Origin: Paramuribaculum sp.
GTDB taxonomy: Bacteria > Bacteroidota > Bacteroidia > Bacteroidales > Muribaculaceae
Length of the DNA stretch: 12,479 bases
Assembly (NCBI GenBank): GCA_029051835.1
Contig: JAIDKJ010000035.1
Location: 1-12,479 of the forward strand
Reading direction: 5' to 3'
Below are positions 1 through 6,877 of the stretch, in pieces (within the stretch, counting starts at the first letter, position 1; the number at the start of each line of letters is the position of its first letter). A program made the position numbers and the translations under genes. The notes beneath the pieces were generated by a model. It worked only from the letters and a program-made list of their open reading frames with translations, did no database searches and was not told the DNA's origin.

Positions 1-63
1 TTCCTATTATTCCTCTTATTCCTCTGATCCCTCCTATAATTCCGATCGCTCCGATCCCTCCCC
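1..63. repeat. Degenerate 9-bp tandem repeat, pyrimidine-rich on the + strand
   Basis: About seven imperfect 9-bp units can be read in phase: ttcctatta, ttcctctta, ttcctctga, tccctccta, taattccga, tcgctccga, tccctcccc. The array touches the window edge, so its full length is unknown. A run of nine T follows almost immediately, and then the -7 box of the ECF sigma operon. The reverse strand can be read as a Gly/Ile-rich stretch, but no start or stop supports a gene. From memory, similar TTCCTATAA-type 9-mers occur between genes in other Bacteroidales; that is recall, not a search. The function is unknown. Confidence 0.6.
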
Positions 64-79
64 AGCATTTTTTTTTAGC

Positions 80-87
80 TATCTTTG
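80..87 (+). promoter_or_regulatory. Bacteroidetes-type -7 box of the ECF sigma operon
   Basis: TATCTTTG matches the Bacteroidetes housekeeping -7 consensus TAnnTTTG exactly. Transcription would begin roughly 6-8 nt downstream, leaving a leader of about 30 nt before the ATG at 124. No TTTG-like -33 element lies at the expected 19-21 nt spacing; that area is part of the C/T-rich repeat. The box also covers an in-frame TTG at 85, which argues against that TTG being the start codon. Confidence 0.55.
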
Positions 88-123
88 TTGCAAAACGCTA
101 CCCCGGTGCGTATCTCTATCGAA

Positions 124-651
124 ATGGATTCACGACAGCTCACATCCACGTTTATGGCCATGCGCCAGCGATTGCTCGCTACCGCCCGACAACTCCTCGG
201 CAACGAGGATGATGCCGTCGACGCGCTGCAGGATGCTTTCGTGGGACTGTGGACTCGCGCCGACCGTTACAGCGACGAGAGCCACGCCCGCGGAGCCACG
301 GTGATTTCGGTGCGCAACGCAAGCATCGACCTGCTGCGGCGCCGGGCCGTCCGACGCGGAGAGGAGGTCGACGCTACCGTCGGGTCGTCCGACATCGCAG
401 AGCCGGATAGCGAAAACCACGCCGAACGGCTGATGGACGAGGTCAACCGGCTGATGGACGAACATCTGAGCGAACGCGACAGAGAGATATTGCGACTGCG
501 CGATGCCGATGAGTGGCCGATGGATGAGATCGCCGAACGGTTCGGACTCACCGAGGCCCACGTCAGGACTATCGTCAGCCGAGCGCGCCGCACCATCCGC
601 GACCGCTATCTCGAGCTCGAACGGATCCACACTGCAAACAACAACCACTAA
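124..651 (+). CDS. ECF-family RNA polymerase sigma factor
   Basis: A 175-residue group 4 (ECF) sigma factor that should direct RNA polymerase to a specific promoter set. Sigma region 2 spans about residues 13-80, with the core-binding helix DAVDALQDAFVGLW (31-44) and the basic -10 recognition segment around NASIDLLRRR (66-75). An acidic linker (about 80-112) leads to region 4 (about 115-163), whose helix-turn-helix is recognisable in LSERDREIL and ERFGLTEAHVRTIVSRAR. Length is normal for the class. I chose ATG 124 because the upstream in-frame TTG at 85 lies inside the -7 promoter box. There is no clear Shine-Dalgarno, as usual in this phylum. It heads a five-gene unit whose second product is a small membrane protein, the usual sigma/anti-sigma layout. 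Its target promoters and signal cannot be read from the sequence. Confidence 0.93.
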   Translation: MDSRQLTSTFMAMRQRLLATARQLLGNEDDAVDALQDAFVGLWTRADRYSDESHARGATVISVRNASIDLLRRRAVRRGEEVDATVGSSDIAEPDSENHAERLMDEVNRLMDEHLSERDREILRLRDADEWPMDEIAERFGLTEAHVRTIVSRARRTIRDRYLELERIHTANNNH

Positions 652-662
652 CCATTAACTCT

Positions 663-1112
663 ATGATGGATCAAAACCCGCATACCGACAACCGGACCGA
701 CACTATCGCCAGGCTGACCGAGCGATATTATGCCGGACTGACCTCACTCGAGGAGGAGCGGACACTCCGACAGCTGCTCGCCCGCGACGAGAGCCATGAG
801 CATCGGCCGCAACGCGCCACTATGGCCTACACCGCCATGATGCGCCGCCGCAGCAGCCGACCGCACAACAGCCTGCGCAAAGCCATGAGCATGGCCGCCG
901 CCCTGACTGCTGCCGTAGGCCTGACCTACGCTGCCCTGACATTCGGAACGGACGGCAGCGAGTGCTATGCGATGGTCGACAACCGCATGATCGACGACCC
1001 CACCACCGTGACAGCCATGATGGAGGCCACGCTCGGCGAAGTGGCTGCAGCCCGCGACGACATGCACGCAGCCGTCGCCAACCAGTTGAACGAAATAAGC
1101 CTACAGCTATGA
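663..1112 (+). CDS. Single-pass membrane protein, putative anti-sigma factor
   Basis: A 149-residue protein with a soluble, charged N-terminal part (1-73), one hydrophobic segment (about 74-95, AMSMAAALTAAVGLTYAALT), and a C-terminal part of about 54 residues. The Arg/Lys-rich flank at 61-73 (RRRSSRP...RK) predicts, by the positive-inside rule, a cytoplasmic N-terminus and a periplasmic C-terminus. The N-terminal motif RYYAGLTSLEEERTLRQLL resembles the start of many small Bacteroidales proteins encoded next to ECF sigma factors (recalled from family knowledge). It lies 11 bp after the sigma gene and its stop overlaps the next start (ATGA at 1109-1112). By position and topology it could hold the sigma factor at the inner membrane. 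No ZAS zinc motif (HxxxCxxC) is present, so anti-sigma activity is an inference. An ATG at 666 is an equally possible start. Confidence 0.72.
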   Translation: MMDQNPHTDNRTDTIARLTERYYAGLTSLEEERTLRQLLARDESHEHRPQRATMAYTAMMRRRSSRPHNSLRKAMSMAAALTAAVGLTYAALTFGTDGSECYAMVDNRMIDDPTTVTAMMEATLGEVAAARDDMHAAVANQLNEISLQL

Positions 1113-1564
1113 AACCAAGACTCATGCTCCTGATCGCCTGCCTGGCAATGGCCGGCATAGCCCTGGGAGCCGACCGCACCGAAGCGGCCCGCATGATCGA
1201 CCGATATGCCTCATCCCACGGAGCCGAGGTGACGGTGATCAAAGGGGGCGACCTGAGCCGCTACAGCATCAGCGAATACCACTCGCTGACACTCCCCTCA
1301 GCCGACGCCGCAACCGCCGACGCCATCGCGGCCGCCGTCGGCACCGACATGGCTTCGGCCGCCGACCGCGAAGTGAGCTACCACGACGGACGCATCAAAT
1401 ATGCGTTTCTCACCCTGCCGCCCGACGAAGCCGGCCTCAACCGCTACGTGATCTACGTTTGCAACCCGGCGCAGAATGGCCGCCGCCGGGTGGTGCTCAT
1501 CGACATAAAGGGCAAGGCCACCGCCCGACAATTACAGAACCTGATCAAAATCACATCAAAATGA
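1109..1564 (+). CDS. Small secreted protein of an ECF-sigma operon (DUF6108-like)
   Basis: A 151-residue protein starting with a clear signal peptide: KPR, then a hydrophobic stretch (LMLLIACLAMAGIALG), with likely cleavage near residue 20-22 (LG|AD), so it should be periplasmic or exported. The mature part has no catalytic motif I can name; it ends in KGKATARQLQNLIKI, a probable amphipathic helix. The layout (helical start, central GGDLSRYSISEYHSLTL, a GRIKYAFLTL strand, a NRYVIYVCNP strand, VVLIDIKGKAT) recalls the Bacteroidales family DUF6108, found beside ECF sigma factors; this is from memory and unchecked. The start is fixed by the ATGA overlap with the previous gene and by the signal peptide; an open frame extends upstream to 962 but would bury the signal sequence. 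Its stop overlaps the next start in another ATGA, so translation is probably coupled on both sides. The function is unknown. Confidence 0.75.
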   Translation: MKPRLMLLIACLAMAGIALGADRTEAARMIDRYASSHGAEVTVIKGGDLSRYSISEYHSLTLPSADAATADAIAAAVGTDMASAADREVSYHDGRIKYAFLTLPPDEAGLNRYVIYVCNPAQNGRRRVVLIDIKGKATARQLQNLIKITSK

Positions 1565-2427
1565 AACGTCTGACTACAATAGCACTGATCCTCGCGGCCG
1601 CCGTCGGCACAGCCACAGCATCCACCGCCACCGACACTCTGAAAGTAGTGGAAAATCCCGGCGAAGTGACCATCATAACCAACGGCAAGCGGTCGCTATC
1701 GCTCAAAGTGCAGACCGAAAACTCGCGATACGATTTCATGGCCGAAAACGTGCAGAACCACAAAGAGCCGGTGATCGACATAAGCGTCCCGTTCATCGAC
1801 AACGTGAAGAAACGCACCACTAACGGCCGACGGCCCAAATGGCGGTCGTTTGCCATGCGCGGACTCTACGTCGGCGCATCGCTCCCCGCCGACGCCGCGC
1901 CGGGCATCCGCACGGGATGGGAGATCGGCATAGGCCAGCTCAGCGGAGTGGAACTGCTCAGCCCTTCGCGCCGCACATCGCTCACGGCCGGAGTGGGATT
2001 CTTCTACCGCCGGCAGAAAGTCGGCAACGGCTACCATATCGACGGCACAACCAACGGCCGGATATTTCTCGCCCCCGACGGCGAAGACATGCGCTCGGCA
2101 AGCTCGTCGGTCAGCAGCTTCGGCCTGCAGCTCCCCATAATGCTCAAGCAGAAACTCATCGGCCCGACCGGCATAGCGATAGGAGTCGTGGGAATGTGGA
2201 ACACCTACACCACCGCCTCGGCAAAATGGACCACCGCCGACGGCACCACCTGCAAGCGCAAGATGAAAGGACTCCACCAGAGAGCATTCACCGCCGACGC
2301 CCTGCTGATATTCAACCTCGGCTGCGAAATCGGATTGTATGCGCGCTACTCGCCGATGCGGATGTTCCACCGCTCCACCGGCCCCGAATACTCACTGTGG
2401 TCGACCGGACTCAACATCGGCTTCTGA
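1561..2427 (+). CDS. Secreted outer-membrane beta-barrel-like protein, paralogue 1
   Basis: A 288-residue protein with an N-terminal signal peptide (MKRLTTIALILAAAVGTATA, cleavage near 20-22). Residues about 25-60 (DTLKVVENPGEVTIITNGKRS...YDF) form a short strand-rich domain. From about 98 on, alternating hydrophobic/aromatic strands separated by polar turns suggest an outer-membrane barrel: GLYVGASL, TSLTAGVGFFYR, SFGLQLPIML, GIAIGVVGMWNTYTTASAKW, AFTADALLIFNLGCEIGLYARYSP. The chain ends in phenylalanine (LNIGF), as many barrel proteins do. It overlaps the preceding gene by ATGA and is followed after 60 bp by a related gene; the two share motifs such as F-x-LQLP-x-M and RYSP. The substrate or role is not evident; it may be a small porin, an envelope sensor or a structural barrel. 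Function unknown; the barrel call is inferred from strand pattern only. Confidence 0.75.
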   Translation: MKRLTTIALILAAAVGTATASTATDTLKVVENPGEVTIITNGKRSLSLKVQTENSRYDFMAENVQNHKEPVIDISVPFIDNVKKRTTNGRRPKWRSFAMRGLYVGASLPADAAPGIRTGWEIGIGQLSGVELLSPSRRTSLTAGVGFFYRRQKVGNGYHIDGTTNGRIFLAPDGEDMRSASSSVSSFGLQLPIMLKQKLIGPTGIAIGVVGMWNTYTTASAKWTTADGTTCKRKMKGLHQRAFTADALLIFNLGCEIGLYARYSPMRMFHRSTGPEYSLWSTGLNIGF

Positions 2428-2487
2428 CCTCGCGCCGCCTCGACCCACCAGACATCACAATACAATCACCGACAACCCGACACAACA

Positions 2488-3360
2488 ATGAAACGACTGA
2501 TCATATCACTGGCCGCAGCCACCATAGCCACTGCCGCCGCATCGGCCACCGTCGCCGCATCGGCCGACTCCATCATCAGTATCGACAACGCCCGGCGTGT
2601 GGTGGTCACCGAACAGAACGGCACCGTAGCCGTCAGCGTCGAATGCCCCGACACCACCCTGACATTCATCCACGCCGCCACCCAAAGCCGCAGTGTACGC
2701 TCCGGCTCCGGCCTCTTCAGCAGCCGCCTGCTCCGCAGCAACGCCAAACGCTCAGACCAAAGCACCAACTGGATCATAGGCTCCGTTTCGATGGGCGTGA
2801 CAGGCGCTCCGGGCGCGCAGATCAACATCGAGCCGGCCAAATCGTTCGAGATATCCATGCTCATGTTTCCCGGCATCAGACGCTACGCCGGCGATGAAGC
2901 TTTCAGCATAGGCCTCGGATACACCTGGCGCAACTACCGCTCCACCACCGGACAACGCTTCGTCAAGACCGGCGACAACTCCATAGGCATCGACGCCTTC
3001 CCCGAAGGAGTGACCCCGCGCATGAGCCGCCTGCACACATTCTCGCTGCAGCTCCCGATGATGTACGAGCACACCTTCCCCTGCCACGTCTACAACACCC
3101 GCTTCATGATCGGCGCCGGAATCATACCGTCGTATAACGCCTACGGCAGCATCAAGACCACATGGACCGACGCCGAAGGCCACCGGGGCAAAGACTTCCA
3201 CCGGGGAGTGGGACTGCGCAAATTCACCGTCGACTTCATGGCCATGGTGCGCGTCAGCTCCGGCATCGGAGTATTCTTCAGATATTCGCCCTGCGACGTG
3301 CTCCAAGGCTCCTCGCCCCGCTTCAAATCGTGGACAGCCGGAGCCGCGCTCCTGCTCTGA
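2488..3360 (+). CDS. Secreted outer-membrane beta-barrel-like protein, paralogue 2
   Basis: A 290-residue protein with a signal peptide (MKRLIISLAAATIATAAASA, cleavage somewhere around 20-26). Like the gene before it, the mature N-terminus carries a short strand domain (IISIDNARRVVVTEQNGTVAVSVECPDTTLTF, quoted here as residues 29-60 in outline: SIDNARRVVVTEQNG then VAVSVECPDTTLTF). The barrel-like region has strands FSIGLGYTWRNYR (139-151), HTFSLQLPMMYEHTF (183-197), TRFMIGAGIIPSYNAYGSIK (204-223) and GVFFRYSPCDVL (261-272). It aligns by eye with paralogue 1 at FSLQLPMM versus FGLQLPIM, at TTWTDAEG versus AKWTTADG, and at RYSPCDVL versus RYSPMRMF, but they are clearly diverged. It carries three cysteines in the mature chain and ends in LLL rather than an aromatic residue. 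A strong hairpin terminator 34 bp downstream closes the unit. I do not recognise a specific function. Confidence 0.75.
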   Translation: MKRLIISLAAATIATAAASATVAASADSIISIDNARRVVVTEQNGTVAVSVECPDTTLTFIHAATQSRSVRSGSGLFSSRLLRSNAKRSDQSTNWIIGSVSMGVTGAPGAQINIEPAKSFEISMLMFPGIRRYAGDEAFSIGLGYTWRNYRSTTGQRFVKTGDNSIGIDAFPEGVTPRMSRLHTFSLQLPMMYEHTFPCHVYNTRFMIGAGIIPSYNAYGSIKTTWTDAEGHRGKDFHRGVGLRKFTVDFMAMVRVSSGIGVFFRYSPCDVLQGSSPRFKSWTAGAALLL

Positions 3361-3393
3361 CGCCCGGCAGCCGGCAACCTTGCGCAAGTTTAT

Positions 3394-3425
3394 AAAAAGC
3401 GATATTACGGTAATGTCGCTTTTTT
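3394..3425 (+). terminator. Rho-independent terminator of the ECF-sigma operon
   Basis: The arms AAAAAGCGATATTA (3394-3407) and TAATGTCGCTTTTT (3411-3424) pair over 14 positions with one G-U wobble and a 3-nt loop (CGG), ending in a run of six T. The A-run on the left makes it potentially bidirectional. It separates the ECF unit from gltX, and the gltX -7 box begins only 5 bp after the T-run. Confidence 0.88.
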
Positions 3426-3429
3426 GTCG

Positions 3430-3437
3430 TAAATTTG
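3430..3437 (+). promoter_or_regulatory. Bacteroidetes-type -7 box for gltX-waaA
   Basis: TAAATTTG fits TAnnTTTG exactly. The expected start of transcription is near 3443-3445, giving a leader of about 35 nt before the gltX ATG. The -33 region falls inside the upstream terminator hairpin and shows no TTTG match, so recognition would rest mainly on the -7 box. Confidence 0.6.
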
Positions 3438-3477
3438 CAGCGCAATACTACAGAACACCGATAGATTACTGATCGAG

Positions 3478-5010
3478 ATGACACAGCAGCGTAAAGTAAG
3501 GGTGCGTTTCGCCCCGTCGCCCACCGGCCCCCTCCACATCGGAGGCGTGCGCACGGCTCTCTACAACTACCTTTTCGCCCGCCAGACCGGCGGCGACATG
3601 ATACTCCGCATCGAAGACACCGACTCGCAGCGGTTTGTTCCCGGAGCCGAAGACTACATCAACGAAGCCCTCGCATGGCTCGGAATCAAGATCGACGAGG
3701 GCGTAAGGGAAGGGGGCGCCTACGGCCCCTACAAGCAGAGCGAGCGCCGCGACATCTATCGCGAGCACACCCGTCGGCTTCTCGACGCAGGCAAAGCCTA
3801 CATAGCCTTCGACACTCCCGCCGAGCTTGAGGCCGCCCGCCAGGCCACGCCCAACTTCCAGTACGACGCCTCGACCCGCTCACGGATGCGCAACTCGCTG
3901 ACCTTGCCGGCCGACGAAGTGGAGCGCATGATAGCCGAGGGCACACCCTACGTAGTGCGCTTCAAGATCGAACCCGGACGCGACGTCACCGTCGACGACC
4001 TGCTCCGCGGCAAAGTGACCATCAACTCGTCGGTGCTCGACGACAAAGTGCTCTACAAGAGCGCCGACGACCTCCCCACATATCACCTGGCCAACATCGT
4101 CGACGACCACCTCATGGAGGTGACCCACGTGATACGCGGCGAAGAGTGGCTCCCGTCGGCTCCGCTCCACGTGCTGCTCTACGAAGCCTTCGGATGGCAG
4201 GACACCGCGCCACAGTTTGTCCACCTGCCCCTGCTCCTCAAGCCCGGCGGCAAGGGAAAACTCAGCAAGCGCGACGGCGCCCGCCTCGGCTTCCCCGTAT
4301 TCCCCCTGCAGTGGACCGATCCCGCCACCGGCGCCATCTCGACCGGCTACCGCGAGAGCGGCTACCTGCCTGAAGCCGTGGTCAACTTCCTGGCGCTGCT
4401 TGGATGGAATCCCGGCGACGACCGCGAGATCATGACCATGGACGAGCTTATCGAATCGTTTGCCTTCGATCACTGCTCCCGCTCAGGCGCGCGCTTCGAC
4501 TTCGAGAAGGGAAAATGGTTCAACCACAAATACCTCCAGATGATCCCCGACGACCGCCTCGCCGAGATGTTCAAGCCCGTGATGGAGGCTCACGGAGTCA
4601 ATCCGGCCGACTTCACCGACGAATACATAGCCCGCGCGGTCGGCATGGTCAAGAGCCGCGTCAACTTCGTCAGCGAACTGTGGGATCACGCCGGATTCTT
4701 CTTCAAGGCGCCCGAAAGCTACGACGAAAAAGCTGTCAAAAAACGCTGGAGCGAACAGATGCCCGACATCATGCGCGAACTGACCGGCGTGCTCCGCGGC
4801 CTGCCGTCGTGGCGCAGCGCCGACGCCGAACCGGTGGTGCTCGAATGGATCGCCTCCAACGGCTATCATCTGGGCAACGTCATGAACGCCTTCCGCCTGA
4901 CGGTGGTCGGCGAGTGCAAAGGCCCGCACATGTTCGATATCACCGAACTGCTCGGCCCCGACACCACCATAGCCCGCATAGAACGCGGCATCGACACCAT
5001 AAAACAATAA
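3478..5010 (+). CDS. gltX: Glutamate--tRNA ligase
   Basis: A cytosolic class I aminoacyl-tRNA synthetase of 510 residues that charges tRNA-Glu with glutamate using ATP. The catalytic Rossmann domain starts at once with [17 protein letters not shown], containing the HIGH-type signature HIGG (20-23) and the glutamate-binding [13 protein letters not shown] follows, and the KMSKS-type loop is KLSKRDGA (261-268), complete with both lysines. The C-terminal third (from about 340) is the helical anticodon-binding domain. Length matches bacterial GluRS (about 470-510). Whether it also charges tRNA-Gln (non-discriminating) cannot be judged from this window. The ATG at 3478 puts the first motif at the usual distance from the N-terminus. 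waaA follows after 21 bp without a terminator, so both are probably on one transcript. Confidence 0.98.
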   Translation: MTQQRKVRVRFAPSPTGPLHIGGVRTALYNYLFARQTGGDMILRIEDTDSQRFVPGAEDYINEALAWLGIKIDEGVREGGAYGPYKQSERRDIYREHTRRLLDAGKAYIAFDTPAELEAARQATPNFQYDASTRSRMRNSLTLPADEVERMIAEGTPYVVRFKIEPGRDVTVDDLLRGKVTINSSVLDDKVLYKSADDLPTYHLANIVDDHLMEVTHVIRGEEWLPSAPLHVLLYEAFGWQDTAPQFVHLPLLLKPGGKGKLSKRDGARLGFPVFPLQWTDPATGAISTGYRESGYLPEAVVNFLALLGWNPGDDREIMTMDELIESFAFDHCSRSGARFDFEKGKWFNHKYLQMIPDDRLAEMFKPVMEAHGVNPADFTDEYIARAVGMVKSRVNFVSELWDHAGFFFKAPESYDEKAVKKRWSEQMPDIMRELTGVLRGLPSWRSADAEPVVLEWIASNGYHLGNVMNAFRLTVVGECKGPHMFDITELLGPDTTIARIERGIDTIKQ

Positions 5011-5031
5011 GCCCCGGCGAACATCTCCGCA

Positions 5032-6321
5032 ATGAACGCGCTATACAATATCGCCGTGCGGCTCTACGATCTCGGCATACGCGCGGCGGCCTTGCGCAAC
5101 GACAAGGCCGCCCGCATACGCGACGGACGCCGGCTGACATTCCCCACTCTGGCCTCGGCTCTCGAGCCGGGGCGCAGATATGTGTGGATCCACGCCGCAT
5201 CGCTCGGAGAGTTTGAGCAAGGGCGCCCGCTCATAGAGCGCATCAGGCGCGAAAGCCCGCACACAGGCATAATCCTCACCTTTTTCTCCCCTTCGGGCTA
5301 CGAAGTGAGGAAAAACTACCGCGGAGCCGACATCGTGTGCTACCTCCCCGCCGACACTCCGCGGCTCGCCCGCCGGTTTGTGGAAACAATCCGGCCCGTA
5401 GCCGCCATATTCGTGAAATACGAATTCTGGGGCAACCTTCTCTGCGAACTGCGGCGACTGGAGATACCCACCTATCTGATCTCGGCCATATTCAGGCCTA
5501 AACAGATATTCTTCAAACCCTGGGGCAGCCAGTTCAGGCGCATGCTGCGCTGCTTCACCCGCATCTACGTGCAGGACGAAGCCTCCCGCCGCCTCCTCTG
5601 CGGCATAGGCTACCGCGATGTGACCGTAGCCGGCGACACCCGCTTCGACCGCGTCACCGACATACTCAACACCACAGTGGAGATGCCCGAGGTGGAACGC
5701 TTCGTAGCCCCGGCCGCCTTCACCCTCATAGCCGGCAGCTCGTGGCCGGCCGACGAGGACCGCTACATCGGCTGGTTCAACTCCGCCCCCGAATCGACGC
5801 GCCTCATCATAGCGCCCCACGAATTCGACGACGCCCGCATAGCCTCCCTGCGCACCCGACCCAAGGGTGGCGCGGTCACACTGTCGGAACTTGAGGCCGG
5901 ACGCGATCCCGGCGAGGCACGATGCCTGATCATCGACTGCTTCGGCAAACTCGCCAGCCTCTACCGCTACGCCGACGCCGCGCTGATAGGCGGCGGATTC
6001 GGCGCAGGCATCCACAACATCAACGAAGCGGCCGTCTACGGCCTGCCCGTCATATTCGGCCCCCGACACGACAAATTCAAGGAGGCATCCGACCTCATCG
6101 AGTGCGGAGGAGGCTTCTGCTACACCGGCCGCGAGGCGCTCGACACCATACTCCAAAGCCTCTCGACCGACGCCTCCACCCGCGCCGAAGCAGGCCGGGC
6201 AGCCGGCGAATATGTGCGCAGCCAGCTCGGAGCCACCGACCGGATATGGAACGACTCCATAGCCCCGCTGTTGGACTCAGACATCGATTCCGACGCCAAA
6301 AAGCGACACTCCCGACGTTAA
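5032..6321 (+). CDS. waaA: 3-deoxy-D-manno-octulosonic acid (Kdo) transferase
   Basis: A 429-residue glycosyltransferase (GT30) that transfers Kdo from CMP-Kdo to the lipid A precursor at the cytoplasmic face of the inner membrane, the first step of LPS core assembly. Visible family marks: WIHAASLGEFEQGRPLIE with the catalytic base Glu60 in SLGEFEQ, KYEFWGNL (129-136), the interdomain segment VAGDTRFDRV (199-208), GSSWPADE (235-242) of the nucleotide-binding half, and GGGFGAGIHNINEAAVYGLP (320-339), which leads into VIFGPRHDKFKEA. The first 20 residues are mildly hydrophobic and probably serve as the membrane-association helix. Length is typical (about 400-430). It sits 21 bp after gltX with no promoter of its own in view. 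Whether it adds one or two Kdo residues cannot be told from sequence alone. The symbol kdtA is a synonym. Confidence 0.96.
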   Translation: MNALYNIAVRLYDLGIRAAALRNDKAARIRDGRRLTFPTLASALEPGRRYVWIHAASLGEFEQGRPLIERIRRESPHTGIILTFFSPSGYEVRKNYRGADIVCYLPADTPRLARRFVETIRPVAAIFVKYEFWGNLLCELRRLEIPTYLISAIFRPKQIFFKPWGSQFRRMLRCFTRIYVQDEASRRLLCGIGYRDVTVAGDTRFDRVTDILNTTVEMPEVERFVAPAAFTLIAGSSWPADEDRYIGWFNSAPESTRLIIAPHEFDDARIASLRTRPKGGAVTLSELEAGRDPGEARCLIIDCFGKLASLYRYADAALIGGGFGAGIHNINEAAVYGLPVIFGPRHDKFKEASDLIECGGGFCYTGREALDTILQSLSTDASTRAEAGRAAGEYVRSQLGATDRIWNDSIAPLLDSDIDSDAKKRHSRR

Positions 6322-6365
6322 AACCGATAAAAATCACCCCCTACGGTCAGTTTATAGCCTGAAAG

Positions 6366-6397
6366 TTTTATCATTTGGAGAAAAATCGCTTACTTTG
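6366..6397 (+). promoter_or_regulatory. Bacteroidetes-type promoter of acpP-fabF
   Basis: TTACTTTG (6390-6397) matches TAnnTTTG at all but the second position. A T-rich TTTT (6366-6369) lies 20 nt upstream where the -33 TTTG is expected; the true TTTG at 6374-6377 is too close (12 nt). The predicted start near 6403 leaves an A-rich leader of about 35 nt (AAAATAGAATTTATTAATCA), a common feature of strongly translated Bacteroidetes genes. Confidence 0.62.
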
Positions 6398-6437
6398 CAC
6401 CGCAAAATAGAATTTATTAATCATAAAATCGAAAAAA

Positions 6438-6680
6438 ATGTCAGAAATCGCATCCCGCGTTAAAGCTATCATCGTCGACAAGCTCGGCGTTGACGAGAAC
6501 GAAGTGACCGAAACTGCAAACTTCACCCAGGACCTCGGCGCTGACAGCCTTGACACCGTAGAGCTCATCATGGAGTTCGAGAAGGAGTTCGGCATCAACA
6601 TCCCCGACGACCAGGCACAGACCATCGCCACTGTAGGCGACGCCATCAGCTACATCGAGAAGGCTGAAGAGGGCAAGTAA
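6438..6680 (+). CDS. acpP: Acyl carrier protein
   Basis: An 80-residue acidic four-helix protein that carries growing acyl chains in type II fatty acid synthesis and also supplies lipid A acylation. The phosphopantetheine attachment site is Ser37 in [16 protein letters not shown], the canonical DSL motif, followed by the acidic recognition helix II ([10 protein letters not shown]) that docks partner enzymes. Length and sequence are standard. The start follows an A-tract (gaaaaaaatg) with no Shine-Dalgarno. Its own promoter is about 40 bp upstream; fabF follows after 197 bp and has no recognisable promoter, so the pair is probably co-transcribed with partial termination between them. Confidence 0.98.
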   Translation: MSEIASRVKAIIVDKLGVDENEVTETANFTQDLGADSLDTVELIMEFEKEFGINIPDDQAQTIATVGDAISYIEKAEEGK

Positions 6681-6706
6681 TTCCCGCTTCAACCGTCACC
6701 CCTACA

Positions 6707-6776
6707 GCCCCCGTCAAAAAGGGGCCATACGCACGCGGCGCATCTCCTCCCTGTTGACGGTGTGCCGCTTGGGCGT
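6707..6776 (+). terminator. Competing hairpins between acpP and fabF, possible attenuator
   Basis: Several inverted repeats overlap here. GCGGCGCA (6735-6742) pairs with TGTGCCGC (6761-6768) over 8 positions with one G-U, extended by ACGC (6729-6732) with GCGT (6773-6776), and is followed by the weak tail TATTTATA. CCGTCAA (6711-6717) pairs perfectly with TTGACGG (6754-6760), and GCCCC (6707-6711) with GGGGC (6721-6725). The first two stems interleave, so they are mutually exclusive or form a pseudoknot. The tail is poor for a full terminator; partial read-through into fabF is the likelier outcome. RNA role is inference. Confidence 0.4.
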
Positions 6777-6877
6777 TATTTATACCGACGCCCCGACATA
6801 GTCCTCCGTACACCCCACCGTGACCACGGCAGGACACAGAATCCTAAAGCCAACCAATCCAACAGAGATAGACAAGA

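Noticed and set aside
962..1108. Upstream extension of the small secreted protein to an ATG at 962
   Set aside because: It would overlap most of the preceding gene's C-terminal part and hide a clear signal peptide; the ATGA overlap at 1109 is a better start.
1839..2897. Open frame of 352 codons on the + strand crossing the two barrel genes
   Set aside because: Its product is Arg/His/Pro-rich, as expected from reading GC-rich codons out of frame, and it runs through the ends of two better genes with signal peptides.
5041..6156. Long open frame (371 codons) on the - strand opposite waaA
   Set aside because: It mirrors a GC-rich coding sequence with strong family motifs on the + strand; its product is a Gly/Val/Glu-rich composition artefact with no recognisable domain.
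6754..6784. TTGACG followed by TATTTATA, resembling an E. coli sigma-70 promoter before fabF
   Set aside because: Bacteroidetes primary promoters use TTTG/TAnnTTTG, the -10 match is poor, and the bases are part of the inverted repeats.
6815..6835. Short perfect inverted repeat CCGTG-AC-CACGG upstream of fabF
   Set aside because: With five-base arms and a two-base gap it is likely by chance in sequence this GC-rich, and no matching regulator is present in the window.
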